Shown: positions 10,905 through 23,073 of the stretch, piece after piece
How the letters are laid out: the number at the start of each line of letters is the position of its first letter
Numbering within the stretch: position 1 is the first letter of the stretch
Source of the DNA: Hydractinia symbiolongicarpus
Taxonomy: Eukaryota; Cnidaria; Hydrozoa; Anthoathecata; Hydractiniidae
Reading direction: 5' to 3'
Assembly (NCBI RefSeq): GCF_029227915.1
Contig: NC_079888.1
Coordinates: forward strand, 3,051,001 to 3,115,000
DNA: 64,000 nt
Translations under genes and position numbers: made by a program
Notes under the pieces: model-generated
Database searches by the model: none
What the model was told of the DNA's origin: nothing
The model's input: only the letters and a program-made list of their open reading frames with translations

Positions 10905-13900
10905 GATAACAAGGACGTTTATTGCAATATACAGTAAAAATATGAAATAATGCTATTTATATTGTAGTTATGCAACCCTTTTTATCAGCAACATCTTACA
11001 AGCAACACAAAACGGCTTATTAGCAACAATCAGCCTAAAATGTGTCAAAAACAACAACAATCAAACAAAAAGAAAATAAGCATGAAATGCAGATTTCTTC
11101 TTCAAAAAGTTATTTTCCTAAAAGTTAGTCAAAATGTCTAAAAGCGAAAGTTCAGTGTTGCTGATAAAAAAAATGCGTGTGCACAGTTTTTATGATCCCT
11201 TTGCCAAGCCAAGCCAATCAATGCAAAGCCTATTTTATTCACCTATTTTTTCAAAAAGTTAGAGCAGGATGTTCACCTCTGTCAATACAGTGATTACGTG
11301 AGAGTGTTTGCATCAAATGTTGATTCATTACCACGTCATTAAATTTTCACACGGGTCGTTAAAATATTAGAGTTTTTTTATTCCTGTACGATTTTGTTTT
11401 AGATTTAATCCTGTAGTTCCTGTAGTTGCAAAAAAGGTGCGAAATATATTTTTAAATGGACACACATAGTTGTTTCGTTCCACGAAGGAAATATCCTGCA
11501 ATATCCCCACTACTATTGCCAACCTAATTGAAAACAAGGGGCACAACACCAAGATTCTGATCATTTCTCCACTCATTATAATTTTTTAACACCCTCCTCA
11601 TAATTAAAAGATGGCAAATTCAGCGCACTCCTTTTATTAGAACTGTCCCTAAATATTCAGATTAAAGATAAAAGTAAGGAGAATTGAGAAATAACGGAAG
11701 ATGACGTGAATTTTTAAAACAAGTCTTTAGAAGGAATATTAGAACATAAATACATACGAAAAATTATCTTAATTTTTTGACAAAATTGTAAGAGTTTTGA
11801 CATTTTGACATTTTGTTGTAGATCACACAAATCGAATGAAAAAAATGGAAGAAAAAAAACTAGCTCGCTCAAACCATTTCCGGGCTAAATGTATTTCGGA
11901 CCAGAGGAATAAAATCTATCCACTCATATTAATTTTCTGACATTAGACCACTGCTTTATCTAAACAGATGATAGGCTTGTCAGTGCATCGCCAAGGTTCA
12001 ACGTAAACACTGTAAACACATTTCGAAATAGCAACTTTCATAACTATACTGAGTCTGAAAAAATATACACTTTCCTTAAAAGGACTATATTCACGTCAAC
12101 ATGACAGAACTAAAATCAGCGTTTAACCTTTTCGTGCTCAGTGGCTACTGACGACACAATACGAGGGTTGTAGCGATCGGACTTCTCTGCCGTGTCCCTA
12201 CGTTGGACTAGGCTAGTCATGTACCCGAAGTTAAAAAGCGAGAAATATTCTAATAGTACTTAAATTATTGTGTTTATCCCGTTGCTTCCTTTAAACTTGA
12301 CATTTTTTCAGTTTTTATAAAATAAAATTGCTCTGAAATTTGCAAATATTAGCGAGTAAGAAAAATACATGCAAGAAAAAATATGAGCGAAAGGGCTAAT
12401 AAATCTCCGGTGACTTTTTTAAAAGAAGAGCCTTGAAATAATGTCGGCTATATTACTGGCCCGTTTTTGTTTTTGAAGTGTATGGAACAGCGAAATCAAC
12501 TCAGATGAAAATTTCTTAACATTTCTGACACGATTTATGTTTTTTTATAAAGTACTTATTCAGGCTCAAAATGTGCTTAGGTTGCAATGACAAAAGACTT
12601 TATTGAAGTATGCTTATGAAAACATATGATCAGGCTACAAATATTCTTATTTCAAAAAAATATTGCATTTAAATTTTGAACGCCACTAATTACAACTTAA
12701 ATCCCATTACATACTGGTTGATTCCGATGTTAGAAAAAAAGAAGAACTGCTTACGAAATAAAAAACATAAAAACATCACAACATCTTCTTAGGCTTTACA
12801 TCATGCTTAACATATGCAAATAAAAGTTAAGCCTACAGATGCTTATAAATGACATGGTTATATAAAAAAGCGTATCACCTAGTTATCTTCTGCCTATCTG
12901 GAACTTTGAATTACTATAAATTCAATTTAATTAAAACATATTGATTGCCAATAGTTTGGAAACTTCTAACAATTCCTGACTTTCCTGAAACGGTAACAAC
13001 AAGAAAGTTAGTCAGCTAAAGAACTGCGAAACAACTGTTATAGATTCAACACCTTGATCATTTCAAGAGAAACGAAATAATTCACAAGGAATAATTAGAA
13101 GTTCAATAGAACTTGTTTATTTTAGTTTTTAGTCAAATTATTTTGGAGGCCATGCTATAAAGCCTTTGAAAGCAATGGTGGAGACTATAAATTTACAGAT
13201 CTGTTAAGTCACTTCAAGAGAAAATAATTCATACTTTTATTTAAAAAGCACTTAGTGCTAATAAAATATGGAGAAAAAAATAAGAAATGACGAAGAAAAA
13301 GGTAGTTGTTTGCCTAGTTCAGCTGATTTTTTTTTCTTTAACTTTGGTTAAAATCATACAGCAAACTATTTACTTTTTTTAGTCTCATATTTAACCCTAA
13401 TCATCTGGGCATACAGTAACAATAAAAGATCTGAAATGGTTAGTAAAATCACTTCACCCAGGGTGACGTCGCTCATGATAGAACTAGTGTGTTCCAAAGT
13501 TAACAAATAAAATCCCTGTACATCAGATTCTAGTTGTTAGTGAAACAGAAACACAAAATAGGAAACACTAAAATGTGTTTTAACGTTATATTTGTGTATA
13601 TAATGCAAAGATCAGATAACAAAACAGAATATTTTTCTATTGAAAATTAAGAATATACTAAAGAATTTTATAAGAAACTGACTATAGCCGAATAATTACG
13701 TTGTGACATTAACATACACAGCATTAAACATATCTTACCCTTTTGAGTAACCTACGCGAAGTTCGATTTCTTTACTTTAGGTAAATCTCAAGGAAGCCAT
13801 CAATAGAATAGAAGCAGCATCACAAAGTGTGGAAATATAAGAAACAAAAAAACTAGCTAATTCCGACACTCGAAAAGGCAGCATTTTGCATTAAGAAAGG

Positions 13901-14086
13901 GAGAGGAAAGGGGGGGATTACAATCTAGTGTGACGATTAAGAGGTGCTTTTTTGCTTCTTAAAGAAAAGTTAGCTAACATCTATAAACACTCCTCGCAAT
14001 ACCATATAGATATCGCACTTTGACACTTTGAATATCAATATACAATCCTCATCTGAATTTTCATGTCCCGATCACACGTGTTACGT
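10905..14086. other. intergenic, AT-rich
   Basis: Lies between the secreted-protein gene and the last exon of BCAP31, whose 3' UTR should occupy the right-hand end. No further gene is supported. The ORF at 11367-11576 (minus) is short and featureless. Confidence 0.45.
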
Positions 14087-17000
14087 TTAACTGTCTTTCT
14101 TGCCTTCGCTATGACAATCGGTAGAACCAACGCCTGCGATGGATAGTTTTTTCTGAAATAGCAAATAAATTAAAATATAAATTCGTAAAGTACTTCAAAT
14201 AAGTGCAGATCCAAAAATATTGAACGTACTTTGTCCTTATTGCCGGCGTTTTTTTAATTTTATTTCATTATGCATTCGTATAATGAAAAGAGAAGGTGGA
14301 AATGTCTACAGGAAAAATTATGTCTTTAACTTAGTGAGAAAGAATCTTTGTCTGTATAATTCTTGTAAGAAATAAAATTCATCGACTCTGTATTACTAAT
14401 GCAGACGCTCAAACGTTTTGTTTAACATATACGTTTTTTTCATAAGCAAATAGAAATTAAAAATCAGCCTAGGATACACTGATGCAAAAACTTTATTAGC
14501 CTTAGAGTTGTTAGCCTTAGCGTTATACTTATTGGAGAAACAAACTTAAACGATGCCTTAGAAGCTGTATTCACATTTAAAATGATTCTGGTTTTAGTTT
14601 TAAAACAACAGCCACAAAACTAAAGGTATAATTAATTACGCAAGACCATGTTCAGACAGTGTTAGTGGCGTTAAATAAGCTTTAAAAGCCTGCGTCAAAT
14701 TAAAATACCCGGAAGGTCGAGAAAAAAGACCGATTAGAAGAAATTCACAGGGTAACATGCTTGGTATGTGCTGACAAACATACTTTAGCTGAGCCTGAAT
14801 ATGCTTATAATAGTTATGCTTTTAAAAAACATGTACACATCCATGGCTTTTAGAAATGCTTTTTTGTAAGAATTATTTCAGCCTGGAGTTTGATATGATA
14901 AACCAAAGTTCGATACAAAGCCACCTCAAACTTCCTGTATATAAGGAGTGATTTTTTCATTTTGCCTCTATATACATAAATTTTACCGAAAATTGACCTT
15001 AACAATATCTTTCTTTAAGGTCACTTACTTAGTGACCTTAAAGAAAGATATTGTTTGTAGAAGAAAAGATTGCGGAATTCAAGTTCGCGAATAAGACCCT
15101 GAGAATAGTGCATTGACGCCAAATTTGATAAGAGGTTGACTCACTTTTTGCGTTTCGCTGCTTATTCAAGCAAAAATCAATTTTGGAGCAAAATAAGCAA
15201 AATCGTAACATTTTATGCAGTGACAGGCCTTGCGATCAAGGCAATCATTTATTCAGCATGACACCACACTGAACGCTTTTTATTTTTATAAAGTAAAACA
15301 TATTAAACCTCTAAAATGTTGTGCTCTTCCAAAAGGCGGTCGTATTCTTTGTGTAAGCCCTCTGCTTGCGCTTTCATGGCTGATAAGCTCTTCTCACTCT
15401 TCTCATATCCTAACAAAAACAAAAAGAAAACAGATCAACCTACTATACCATCACAATCAATAATTACTATAACATTGTTATGCTTTTTGATACATTTTTC
15501 ACAATGATGCGTATAAAAAGTTAAAAAAATTCTATTTACCACATTCAGCTATTTCTATATTCCATGTTTACTTATGTAAGAAAACCAACTTGCCTCTTTT
15601 TTTCGTTTTTATATAATTATATATTCCCTAAAATTCTCAGAACACCCCTCCCTCACCAAAGAAGGACACAGATTATGTCGAGAGCGCTGGAATGTCAAGT
15701 TCCATACAAGGTGCAAAACCAAAATCTTTTACCTGTAGCATAATCATTAAGAGAGGTGGCAAAACAAACAAGACTACAGACTGTGTCAATTGTTTAAAGA
15801 ATATCATGAAGACAACCTATATGCAAACGGAAATCTTCGCTGAAATAACCCGGCTATGTAGGAGGCAAAAAACATTTATCCGATCTCTGGGTCCACACGG
15901 AGCCAATTTTAACCAATTAAAGACATTTTTCTTTTTTTTTCTATTATTTTGTTAAAAGGTTCTTAAGTTCACAGGCACAGAAGAAGAAAAAAAAAATTCC
16001 ATTTCCATACAGTCTGATAGAAAACTTTTTTTAAAAATGTTTATATTTCCAGGATTTTCTCTGGATTTGTAGTTTAGATTTTTAAGGCCTTCTAGTTTAA
16101 ATTCAAGTTATTGTTTTTTTAAGGTCTAGCAGGCTCCATATTTCAAGAGTTTTTTTTTTATCCTGGAAACACATAAACAGTTGCATTTTAGATTAAATTA
16201 ATTTCTTAATTCTTCATGAGAACTGAATGTGTATCACCCTTTTATTTTTTCCACATCTCGTTTTGTGTTGAGTAGAAAGCATACACGACAGACACACGAA
16301 AACAGCCAAGCAAATAAATAAAAAACAACAAACACACAAAAAACAATCAGCCTACATCTAATGAAGGTGATAACTAAGAACTGTTACTTACTCTCTTCAC
16401 TTGATTTAAGATCTTCCTTCAAAGCCTCGATTTGTTTCAATAATTTGCCATTGTCGTTTGTGCTTTCTGATTCCTCACTGTCAGATGTTTGTGCACGTTT
16501 TCCCTTCTAGATAAACAAGTAAGGCCGTAGAACGACTTTTGCTTGTGTGTTTCATACATGTATATCATACAGCTGTGTTTACATCCAATGCGTTTTAGGT
16601 AGAATTTTAACAACAAAATTTCTTGGATGTTTTCAGTTCTCAATGTCAAAACAAAAACAAAGTTTATCCACAAAAAAGTTAACAAATAGTTTCTACGTAC
16701 ACTAATCTGGAAACATGGTACAGGATTGTAAAATTTTTAGGAAATATGCATATCAACTAGTTATTTTGTGTATTTCTGGTAAAGGGTTAGCAAGAAGGCC
16801 TGGCACTATTCTTGATTTTAATATGCCTGTTTATAAAAAAATTAAAATTTAAAAACCTAAGAAAAACTATGCGACTAATTTTATTAGATTTATTGAGTAA
16901 GTGTGACCATACAATAAACTTAAATTTAACGTTAAAAGTCACAAAGGTAAAAACGAAGCATCTTATGTTTGTCTTTTAACTTATTATGAAGTATATATGC

Positions 17001-20000
17001 ATGATATTTTAGTATAAAATCTGAATCGGTAGAGCAATCACCCAGCCAGCCAGAGGTTGTGGATTCAAGTCCCACTCGATATGTCATCCTTGCAGCACTT
17101 AGGAAGGTACAGGGTTACTCATACCAAATTAAAAAACGAAAAAAAGTAAACTTTAAAAACGAAGAGATAGCATACTCTTAATGATTCGTTCTCATCCATT
17201 AGCTTCTTGGCTTGCTCTGATGCTCCTTTTGCCTGTTTCGTAATTGCTTCATGGGAAGCTTCCAATTTTGCTTGAGCTGAGATCAAAGTTACCAACCTTC
17301 GTAAAACTCTAAAAATAAACAGTCTGAGATTGAAGCTTTGGTATCCAAAGAATAAAATATGAGTATAGCTTGAATATGGCTTCAGATACAGAAGTCGAGA
17401 TGTTAACAAGGCAGCTGTTATGAAAAAAATTGAACTAGAAAGGGTTGTGACTAAAAACTCAATATAACGTAAAGATTAAGCATGGAAACAAAAGAGACCA
17501 ACGTACATCAACATAAACAAAGAGAATCCAGTTATATACAGGTTCCTTTGTGCTCTGAATAACTTCATGTGAGCCTGAATTTCTGCTTGTGGATTATTAC
17601 GGAGGTCAACATTTCTTGTATCGATCTTTGAAAAACGATATGTATTGAAAACAGAATCTAAACACAAATGCATTACATATAAACCATACTATCTATTAGC
17701 GGTAAGAATCAATCACTTAGCAATACAGAAATGGGTTAATACATAGAAAGATGAGCACTTATCTATGTTATTGATGGTGTCTAGTGAATTTTATTGGATC
17801 AAAGTTTTTAATTGACTTTTTAAAAATTAACATTAAAAGTCAGGGTTCTAAAGGTCCACTTGTTCAAATTCAGTTTTTTTAGAGTTTTCAGGTTCTGTAG
17901 ACACTCTGATTTTGTTATTTTAAACACTTGTTTTTCAAGACTCTATATAAATCACACTTTCGCATTACCTACGAATAAGACAAACAACAGCAACACAAAG
18001 GCACTGAAGAAAAAATTCCCAAACTGTTTGACCAGTGCCAAAAGACGAGATGTAAATATGCTCTGCCATCTAAATAAATATAAAAATAATGATATTATTG
18101 TTGTTAATATTGACTACAGTTAAAATCTAGACAAATCTCTGTCTACTCTGAACCATTCAAAATTTCCCTTGGACATGAAAATTTATATACTACGCCACTT
18201 TTCAAAGATTTTTCGACTGTTGGCTTTAGTGATGGTAGACAGCTTTTCAGTTTATTCAGCGTGAATATAATTCTGCACGGAGCTTTGATGTTGTTAAGCG
18301 TTCATTTGAAATTATCCGAAACTTTACCACGATACTGAATAAATAACAATTTTTCTTCTGTTTCCTCTTCTTCTTTTTCTTTTTCTTTTTCGTCCTGATC
18401 AGTTTGTGGAATCGGCTTTTCAATGATTTTTCTCAATGTGTCTGAAATAATGGGGTCGTAGAATTCAGCGGGATATTGGTTGTTATCTAGAATTCGTAAC
18501 GATCTTGTGCTCAAACTCAAAATCAACGTATCATTTAATGACTTTAGAGGCTCTTTTCATCAATCAATTGAAACCATCTTTGAATACAAAGGATGAATAT
18601 AGATTCAGGCCGCTGGTGATTAAATTTTAATTATGATGTGGGTAATTACGATTTAATTACCATCAGCTTTTTTCTGATTTGTGTACAGTGTATAATGCTA
18701 TGTATGATATGTATGATAAAAAAAACTTTATTATTTTAATGTTTTTAACAGTTTTTACTGAATATGTTTTTTATATTTTAGACCTGAAGATGGAATAAAT
18801 TTCCGAAATATATTGTTTAATAAATATAATCATTGTTGGTCATTTTGATTGCAATGTTTAAAAGAGTTTCTTTTTTCTATGATAATTTAGAAAAAATAAT
18901 TCCTGTGTGAATAAAGTTAAATAAAGTTGCCTGGCTTTCAACGAAAAAGAGTAAATTAAATATTTTTTTTTGCTGGGTTTATCAGGAGGCGTCAAACTTT
19001 GTTAGTTTAAACACATTTTTATATAAGAATCATTTTTTGTTTGTTAAAAATCGACATTTCGAGCCTTGAATAATTCTTAAGATTCTTAAATAATTGGTTG
19101 AAAAAATGACTATTGTTTTAATTTAAAACAGTCAAAAAATTGTCGTAAAAATTTAAAGAAGAAAAAATTGTAGAATTTAAAAAAATTGTAATGGCACCTT
19201 GCATTATCTTCATAACAACCAAAGAATTAAAATCTCTGTGAAACTATCCCCCTTTATACTGACATTTCTAAATGCATTTTAAAAGAAGACAGAGTTGTTA
19301 TTTCACGTCAAACCGTAGCAAAAAAACTCTTCCGCTAGAGTCAGTTTTTATAAGAACACTGAACATCATGATAGGTGAAAGGCCTTATTTAATGTCATTA
19401 ATTTCTAAGAAAATTATGAAGAACCTGTACAAGCAATTCTTTCATTTATGGATTTTATATACAATAAAAAGCAACTTTCAAAATTAGAATGTTTTTTCAC
19501 AAAAAAGTTTTTAATTTCTTAAACTTTTTTTAGATAGAAATCACGCTAGCTAAAATGCAGGCCTTTTCAGGAGAGGCGTGCAATAGCACGCGCACATCTC
19601 CCGCAAAATGGCTTAGGTGTGCTATTGATAGCACCTGCAAAATAACAAATTTTATAAGAAGTTAACCAGTGCAGCACACCCATAAAACACACCTACAATA
19701 CTTGAGGCATGCTTTTTGGCACACATGTATTAAAATTTTCCTGAAAAAGCCTGTAAAATGTAATACTGCATGACTTCGCCGATACCATTTAGGAAATATA
19801 ATAAAAGCAAGGTAGAATACTTTTGTCGTAACACCCTCATAGCTCACAGCTGTTTCGGAGCGGACAAAAATGCTACGAAAAAATAATTCGATTTACCCTC
19901 TCAGTTAAAATAGGATATCTCAAGAACAAAATAAGATTTTTATATTCTGTAAAAAGAATAATAATCTTAGATAAATTGTCCATATTATTAAAAGAAATTT

Positions 20001-21193
20001 TTTTTTGGACACCTGTCCGAAATTGGTAAATTTAGGCCAAAATGTCTAAAAATGACTTAAAAATTATCATTTAGATAAATGTCTTCCACAAAATTTCTGG
20101 AATAAAGTTAAAAAAACATGTTTTTTATGGTCCACAGGTTAGGTTAAATATCTGGAATGAAAATTACTTAATTTTATTACTGTCCGAAATTGTCCAAAGG
20201 GTTATATTTGGGCCAAATGTGAGAACTATGTGAAAAACAGCCTTAAGAGCCTTAATATATGCTTAAAGTTTATTTATTAACTGAATAAAAAACATTGCTT
20301 TGGATTCTAAGACCATTAAGGATGATGTAGATGAAATATTAGTCTGTCCGAAATTGTCCAAAGGGTTATTTTTGGGCCAAATGTGTGAAATATGTGAAAA
20401 ACAGCCTATGGAGCCTTAATGTATGCTTAAAGTTTGTTTATTAACTAAATAAAAAACATTACTTTGGATTCTGAGGCCATTAAAGATGATGTAGATGAAA
20501 TATTAAACTGTCCGAAATTGTCCAAAGGGTCACTTTTGGTCCTAAGGTTTTTCGGGCCAAATATGTGACATCTATATATTAAATAAAACATCATTCAGAG
20601 TCGACGGTTTCAACATTTTAGTTTATCATGCTAGAAGAAAATACCTCAAGTTGTGCATAAATATTTTATTTATTATATATATACAAAGCAATCATTTTGT
20701 GTTTCTTTATAAACTGTATAAAATAGCACCCAATCTCGTACTCTGTGCGGAAGACCGGGGTTCGATTCCTCTTGACGGCGATTCAACATGGGCGAGTGAA
20801 TGTTACCATAGCCACGGGTTAACTCAAGCCATGTGAGGGAAATTGGGAAGATGGCACACTGTGTGGGCCGTTGGATGTTGCCGGGAGTTGTCTAGTAAAG
20901 CGCGGGCTCTAATTGGGTCTGCGTAGCTCAAAATGAGCATTAAATACTCTAGGACTCTCCATCTACGCCATGGCCCCTCCTGGAAATAATAGACAGGGTA
21001 TATCCCTCGATATTTGTGAGGCTAGCCATGTAAAATATGCACATCTATCTATCTATCTAGGGGCTAGCTTTACGTACGCATAAGTTTAGCAATAAAAATA
21101 CCTGGCGTTTGAAATGAATCCTGCACAGAACAAAAGTCCTAATGCAATTTCTGTGTATAAAAACGCAGCTGCTGAAAGCCACTGGAGAGACAT
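14087..21193 (-). CDS. BCAP31: B-cell receptor-associated protein 31 (BAP31) orthologue, seven coding exons
   Basis: ER-membrane chaperone/sorting protein of the BAP29/BAP31 family. Coding exons on the minus strand: 21102-21193, 17969-18069, 17507-17657, 17176-17308, 16392-16506, 15309-15409 and 14087-14152. All junctions keep frame across GT..AG introns and total 252 residues, against 246 in human BCAP31. The N-terminus MSLQWLSAAAFLYTEIALGL begins the first of three membrane segments. RWQSIF and the helix FFFSAFVLLLFVLF follow, then the family hallmark MKLFRAQRNLYITGFSLF. The third membrane helix leads into LRRLVTLIS and a long cytosolic coiled coil containing KEYDRLLEEH. The C-terminus is KKDS, a KKxx-type ER-retrieval signal. 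The last donor (GAG|GTTTAA) is weak, but exon 7 joins in phase and supplies the expected KKxx end. Intron 1 (3 kb) carries a SINE and tandem repeats. Confidence 0.93.
15001..15055. repeat. perfect 25-bp inverted repeat with 5-bp loop
   Basis: Arms 15001-15025 and 15031-15055 are exact reverse complements around TACTT. The structure lies in BCAP31 intron 6, roughly 250 bp from the exon 6 donor, and would form a long perfect hairpin in DNA or pre-mRNA. Confidence 0.9.
17026..17115 (+). repeat. tRNA-like/SINE fragment
   Basis: Within BCAP31 intron 4 there is an A-box-like ATCGGTAGAGCA followed by a B-box-like GTGGATTCAAGTCCCAC at about 17057-17073, a T-arm-like stem. The 5' half of a cloverleaf is poorly formed, so this reads as a tRNA-derived SINE head rather than a tRNA gene. 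Confidence 0.5.
18302..18526 (-). pseudogene. possible transposon-derived ORF fragment
   Basis: An open frame of 74 codons inside BCAP31 intron 1, same strand as the gene. It contains LRILDNNQYPAEFYDPIISD, then a strongly charged Glu/Lys run, then FIQYRGKVSDNFK. In-frame stops occur just upstream and downstream. The YPxxFYxPII-type phrase recalls, from memory only, internal regions of reverse-transcriptase-bearing retroelements, but this is not established. It could also be an unrecognised exon; no convincing flanking splice sites were found. Confidence 0.3.
20181..20570. repeat. ~163-bp tandem repeat, about 2.3 copies
   Basis: Units start with CTGTCCGAAATTGTCCAAAGGG at 20181, 20344 and 20508. 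The first two units are almost identical and the third is truncated. A diverged relative starts near 20015. The array lies in BCAP31 intron 1. Confidence 0.85.
20725..21060 (+). repeat. tRNA-derived SINE, 5'-truncated, with (CTAT)n tail
   Basis: A B-box-like GGGGTTCGATTCCTC near 20757-20771 marks a tRNA-derived head. The body contains GCGTAGCTCAAAATGAGCAT and CTAGGACTCT, recalling the body of the element at 2441-2745. It ends in a short CTATCTATCTAT tail near 21045-21058, just 3' of exon 1 of BCAP31. Confidence 0.65.
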
Positions 21194-21822
21194 TCTTCCT
21201 ACTCTCTTCTTCGGATTTCTTTAGTATTGAAAGCTCTTCTTGTCCATAAATCGAAATGTTGTCAATAGAAAAGATTTCGCAGAGTCATCAAAATTTAACC
21301 GTGGTTATTTCCTCTTTGACGCATTAAGTTAGTTAAATTTATAATTTAGCTTAATCAGACCAACCACGTCCGTTAAGGCTACGTCTCCTAAATGTGGACC
21401 TTGGCCTTCATTAAAAGGTAACACGATTTAAATAGACATAAAGTCAACAACCTATATTTTCACATGCAAATATTTTATATGTAAATCAAAGGGTCCATAT
21501 AACGTTATACAAGAAATGCAAATAACAAATCTTGTAATAAATTTAATGCAAAAACACGGGGCCAGACGAATGCACAGTCCGTACTTTTAACGTAAATATA
21601 TCCATTCACCATGCTTGAGTGCACCTGCGCGTATTTGGATGAATGGTTCTTGATCGTCGGAGACAGTTGCATTGTTTGTTTTCTATTTTTACTTTTTCAC
21701 AATAAACTTTTAACTGTGACGCGCAAAGTGTATTAAAAAGCTGCAAACTGGCTTTGAGAAAATCCTGCAACAATAATTCGTCAAGGATAAATCCATATTC
21801 GCAGAATATAAATCCTGAAACC
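21194..21822. promoter_or_regulatory. bidirectional intergenic region between BCAP31 and the ELAV gene
   Basis: The two start codons point away from each other and are 629 bp apart, so this segment must hold both 5' UTRs and both promoters. I see no clear TATA box in the expected position for either gene. An in-frame TAA at 21703 bounds the ELAV frame upstream. Confidence 0.6.
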
Positions 21823-23073
21823 ATGGAAAGTTCTGGCGATGGGTTTGATACTATGAAAAATCTCATTGTAAATTACTTGCCTCCAACTTTTAGTCAAGAC
21901 GACGTTAAAATGATGTTTAGTAGGATTGGACCTGTATCGAATTGCAAGTTGATTAGAAACCGTGAAAATGGACAAAGTTTGGGTTATGCTTTTATTGAAT
22001 ATCCTGACGAAAGATTAGCAGCAGAAGCAATTTCACAAATTGATGGTGTAAAATTGCAAGGCAAAACAATAAAGGTTAGCTATGCACGACAGTCATCTCC
22101 AGAAATTAAAAATTCAAATGTTTATGTTGCTGGTCTGCCAAGTACTGTTACAGAAGATGAACTTTTAGCATTATTTTCACCTTTTGGAAATGTACTTACA
22201 CACAAATTGCTAACCAACCCAGATAATACATCACGAGGTGTTGGTTTTGTTAGATATTCATTAAAATCTGAGGCACAAAATGCAATAGATTCCATGTCTG
22301 GAAAAACACTGCATAATGCTCAAAACGTATTAACAGTCAAATTAGCAATCCCACCAGCTTCAAAGCAACAACAAACAGGTGTACACAGTAGTGCCATCAA
22401 CAGTAGCTCTTTGGCAGCAATTGGTCGTGGTAATCTCCGTTTTAATCCACTAGCTCCATCAAACCAATTAGCTTTAAGTCAAGTAACCCATTTACCACCA
22501 CCTAATGCAATGCCACTTGGTATGGAGACATCAAGTACGGCTGCTTTAACAGGGATGCTTTCAGGTGGTATTCATAGTTCCAACACATCAGGATTATCAA
22601 GTATGATTGCAAACCCTGCTCAGGTTAACCTAAACAGTCAAGTTTTTAGTTTGTATGTTTACGGCTTGCAGCCCACACACACAGAATTAACTTTATATGA
22701 ACTGTTTGCTCCATTTGGCGGTATCTTGAATGTAAAATTAATCCGGGACCTAACAAAGGATGATAAACCATGTAAAGGTTTTGGATTTGTAAATTTCCGC
22801 AAATACGATGAAGCATTAACTGCGGTTACAACATTGAATAGCTGTCCTTTTGAAGGAAAAAATTTGCAAGTTTCATTTAAGCAAAATAAAACTCTGAATA
22901 TTGGTGCACCAAATATTACCACACCATTGCCTCCACAATCTGTCAGTGTTTCATATAGCAGTAATTTACCAAGCACACAAAGTACCAGGCCTGCTAACTA
23001 CACTCCGTATAGCTCTGGATATACTAATGGTTTGTATGCTGGTCTTACTGGATACAATGCAATGATGCGATAA
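21823..23073 (+). CDS. ELAV/Hu-family RNA-binding protein, intronless, three RRMs
   Basis: A 416-residue protein predicted to bind U/AU-rich RNA and act in mRNA splicing or stability. The start is the ATG at 21823 in a strong context (AAACCATGG); the frame is open back to a TAA at 21703 but has no other ATG. RRM1 spans about residues 12-90 (RNP2 LIVNYL, RNP1 LGYAFIEY). RRM2 spans about 98-176 (VYVAGL, RGVGFVRY). A 100-residue linker rich in Ser, Asn and Pro precedes RRM3 at about 276-354 (LYVYGL, KGFGFVNF). Two tandem RRMs, a long hinge and a third RRM are the ELAV layout. Unusually, about 60 residues rich in Pro, Ser, Tyr and Gly follow RRM3, whereas canonical ELAV proteins end close to RRM3. 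The CDS has no intron, so a retrocopy origin is possible. An AATAAA at about 23350 is a candidate poly(A) signal. CELF proteins share the layout, but the RRM1 wording (NLIVNYLP, CKLIR) is ELAV-like. Confidence 0.9.
   Translation: MESSGDGFDTMKNLIVNYLPPTFSQDDVKMMFSRIGPVSNCKLIRNRENGQSLGYAFIEYPDERLAAEAISQIDGVKLQGKTIKVSYARQSSPEIKNSNVYVAGLPSTVTEDELLALFSPFGNVLTHKLLTNPDNTSRGVGFVRYSLKSEAQNAIDSMSGKTLHNAQNVLTVKLAIPPASKQQQTGVHSSAINSSSLAAIGRGNLRFNPLAPSNQLALSQVTHLPPPNAMPLGMETSSTAALTGMLSGGIHSSNTSGLSSMIANPAQVNLNSQVFSLYVYGLQPTHTELTLYELFAPFGGILNVKLIRDLTKDDKPCKGFGFVNFRKYDEALTAVTTLNSCPFEGKNLQVSFKQNKTLNIGAPNITTPLPPQSVSVSYSSNLPSTQSTRPANYTPYSSGYTNGLYAGLTGYNAMMR

Noticed and set aside
15230-15507. Plus-strand ORFs
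   Set aside because: Antisense to BCAP31 exon 6.
15692-15955. 87-codon plus-strand ORF in BCAP31 intron 5
   Set aside because: No start context, splice sites or recognisable domain.
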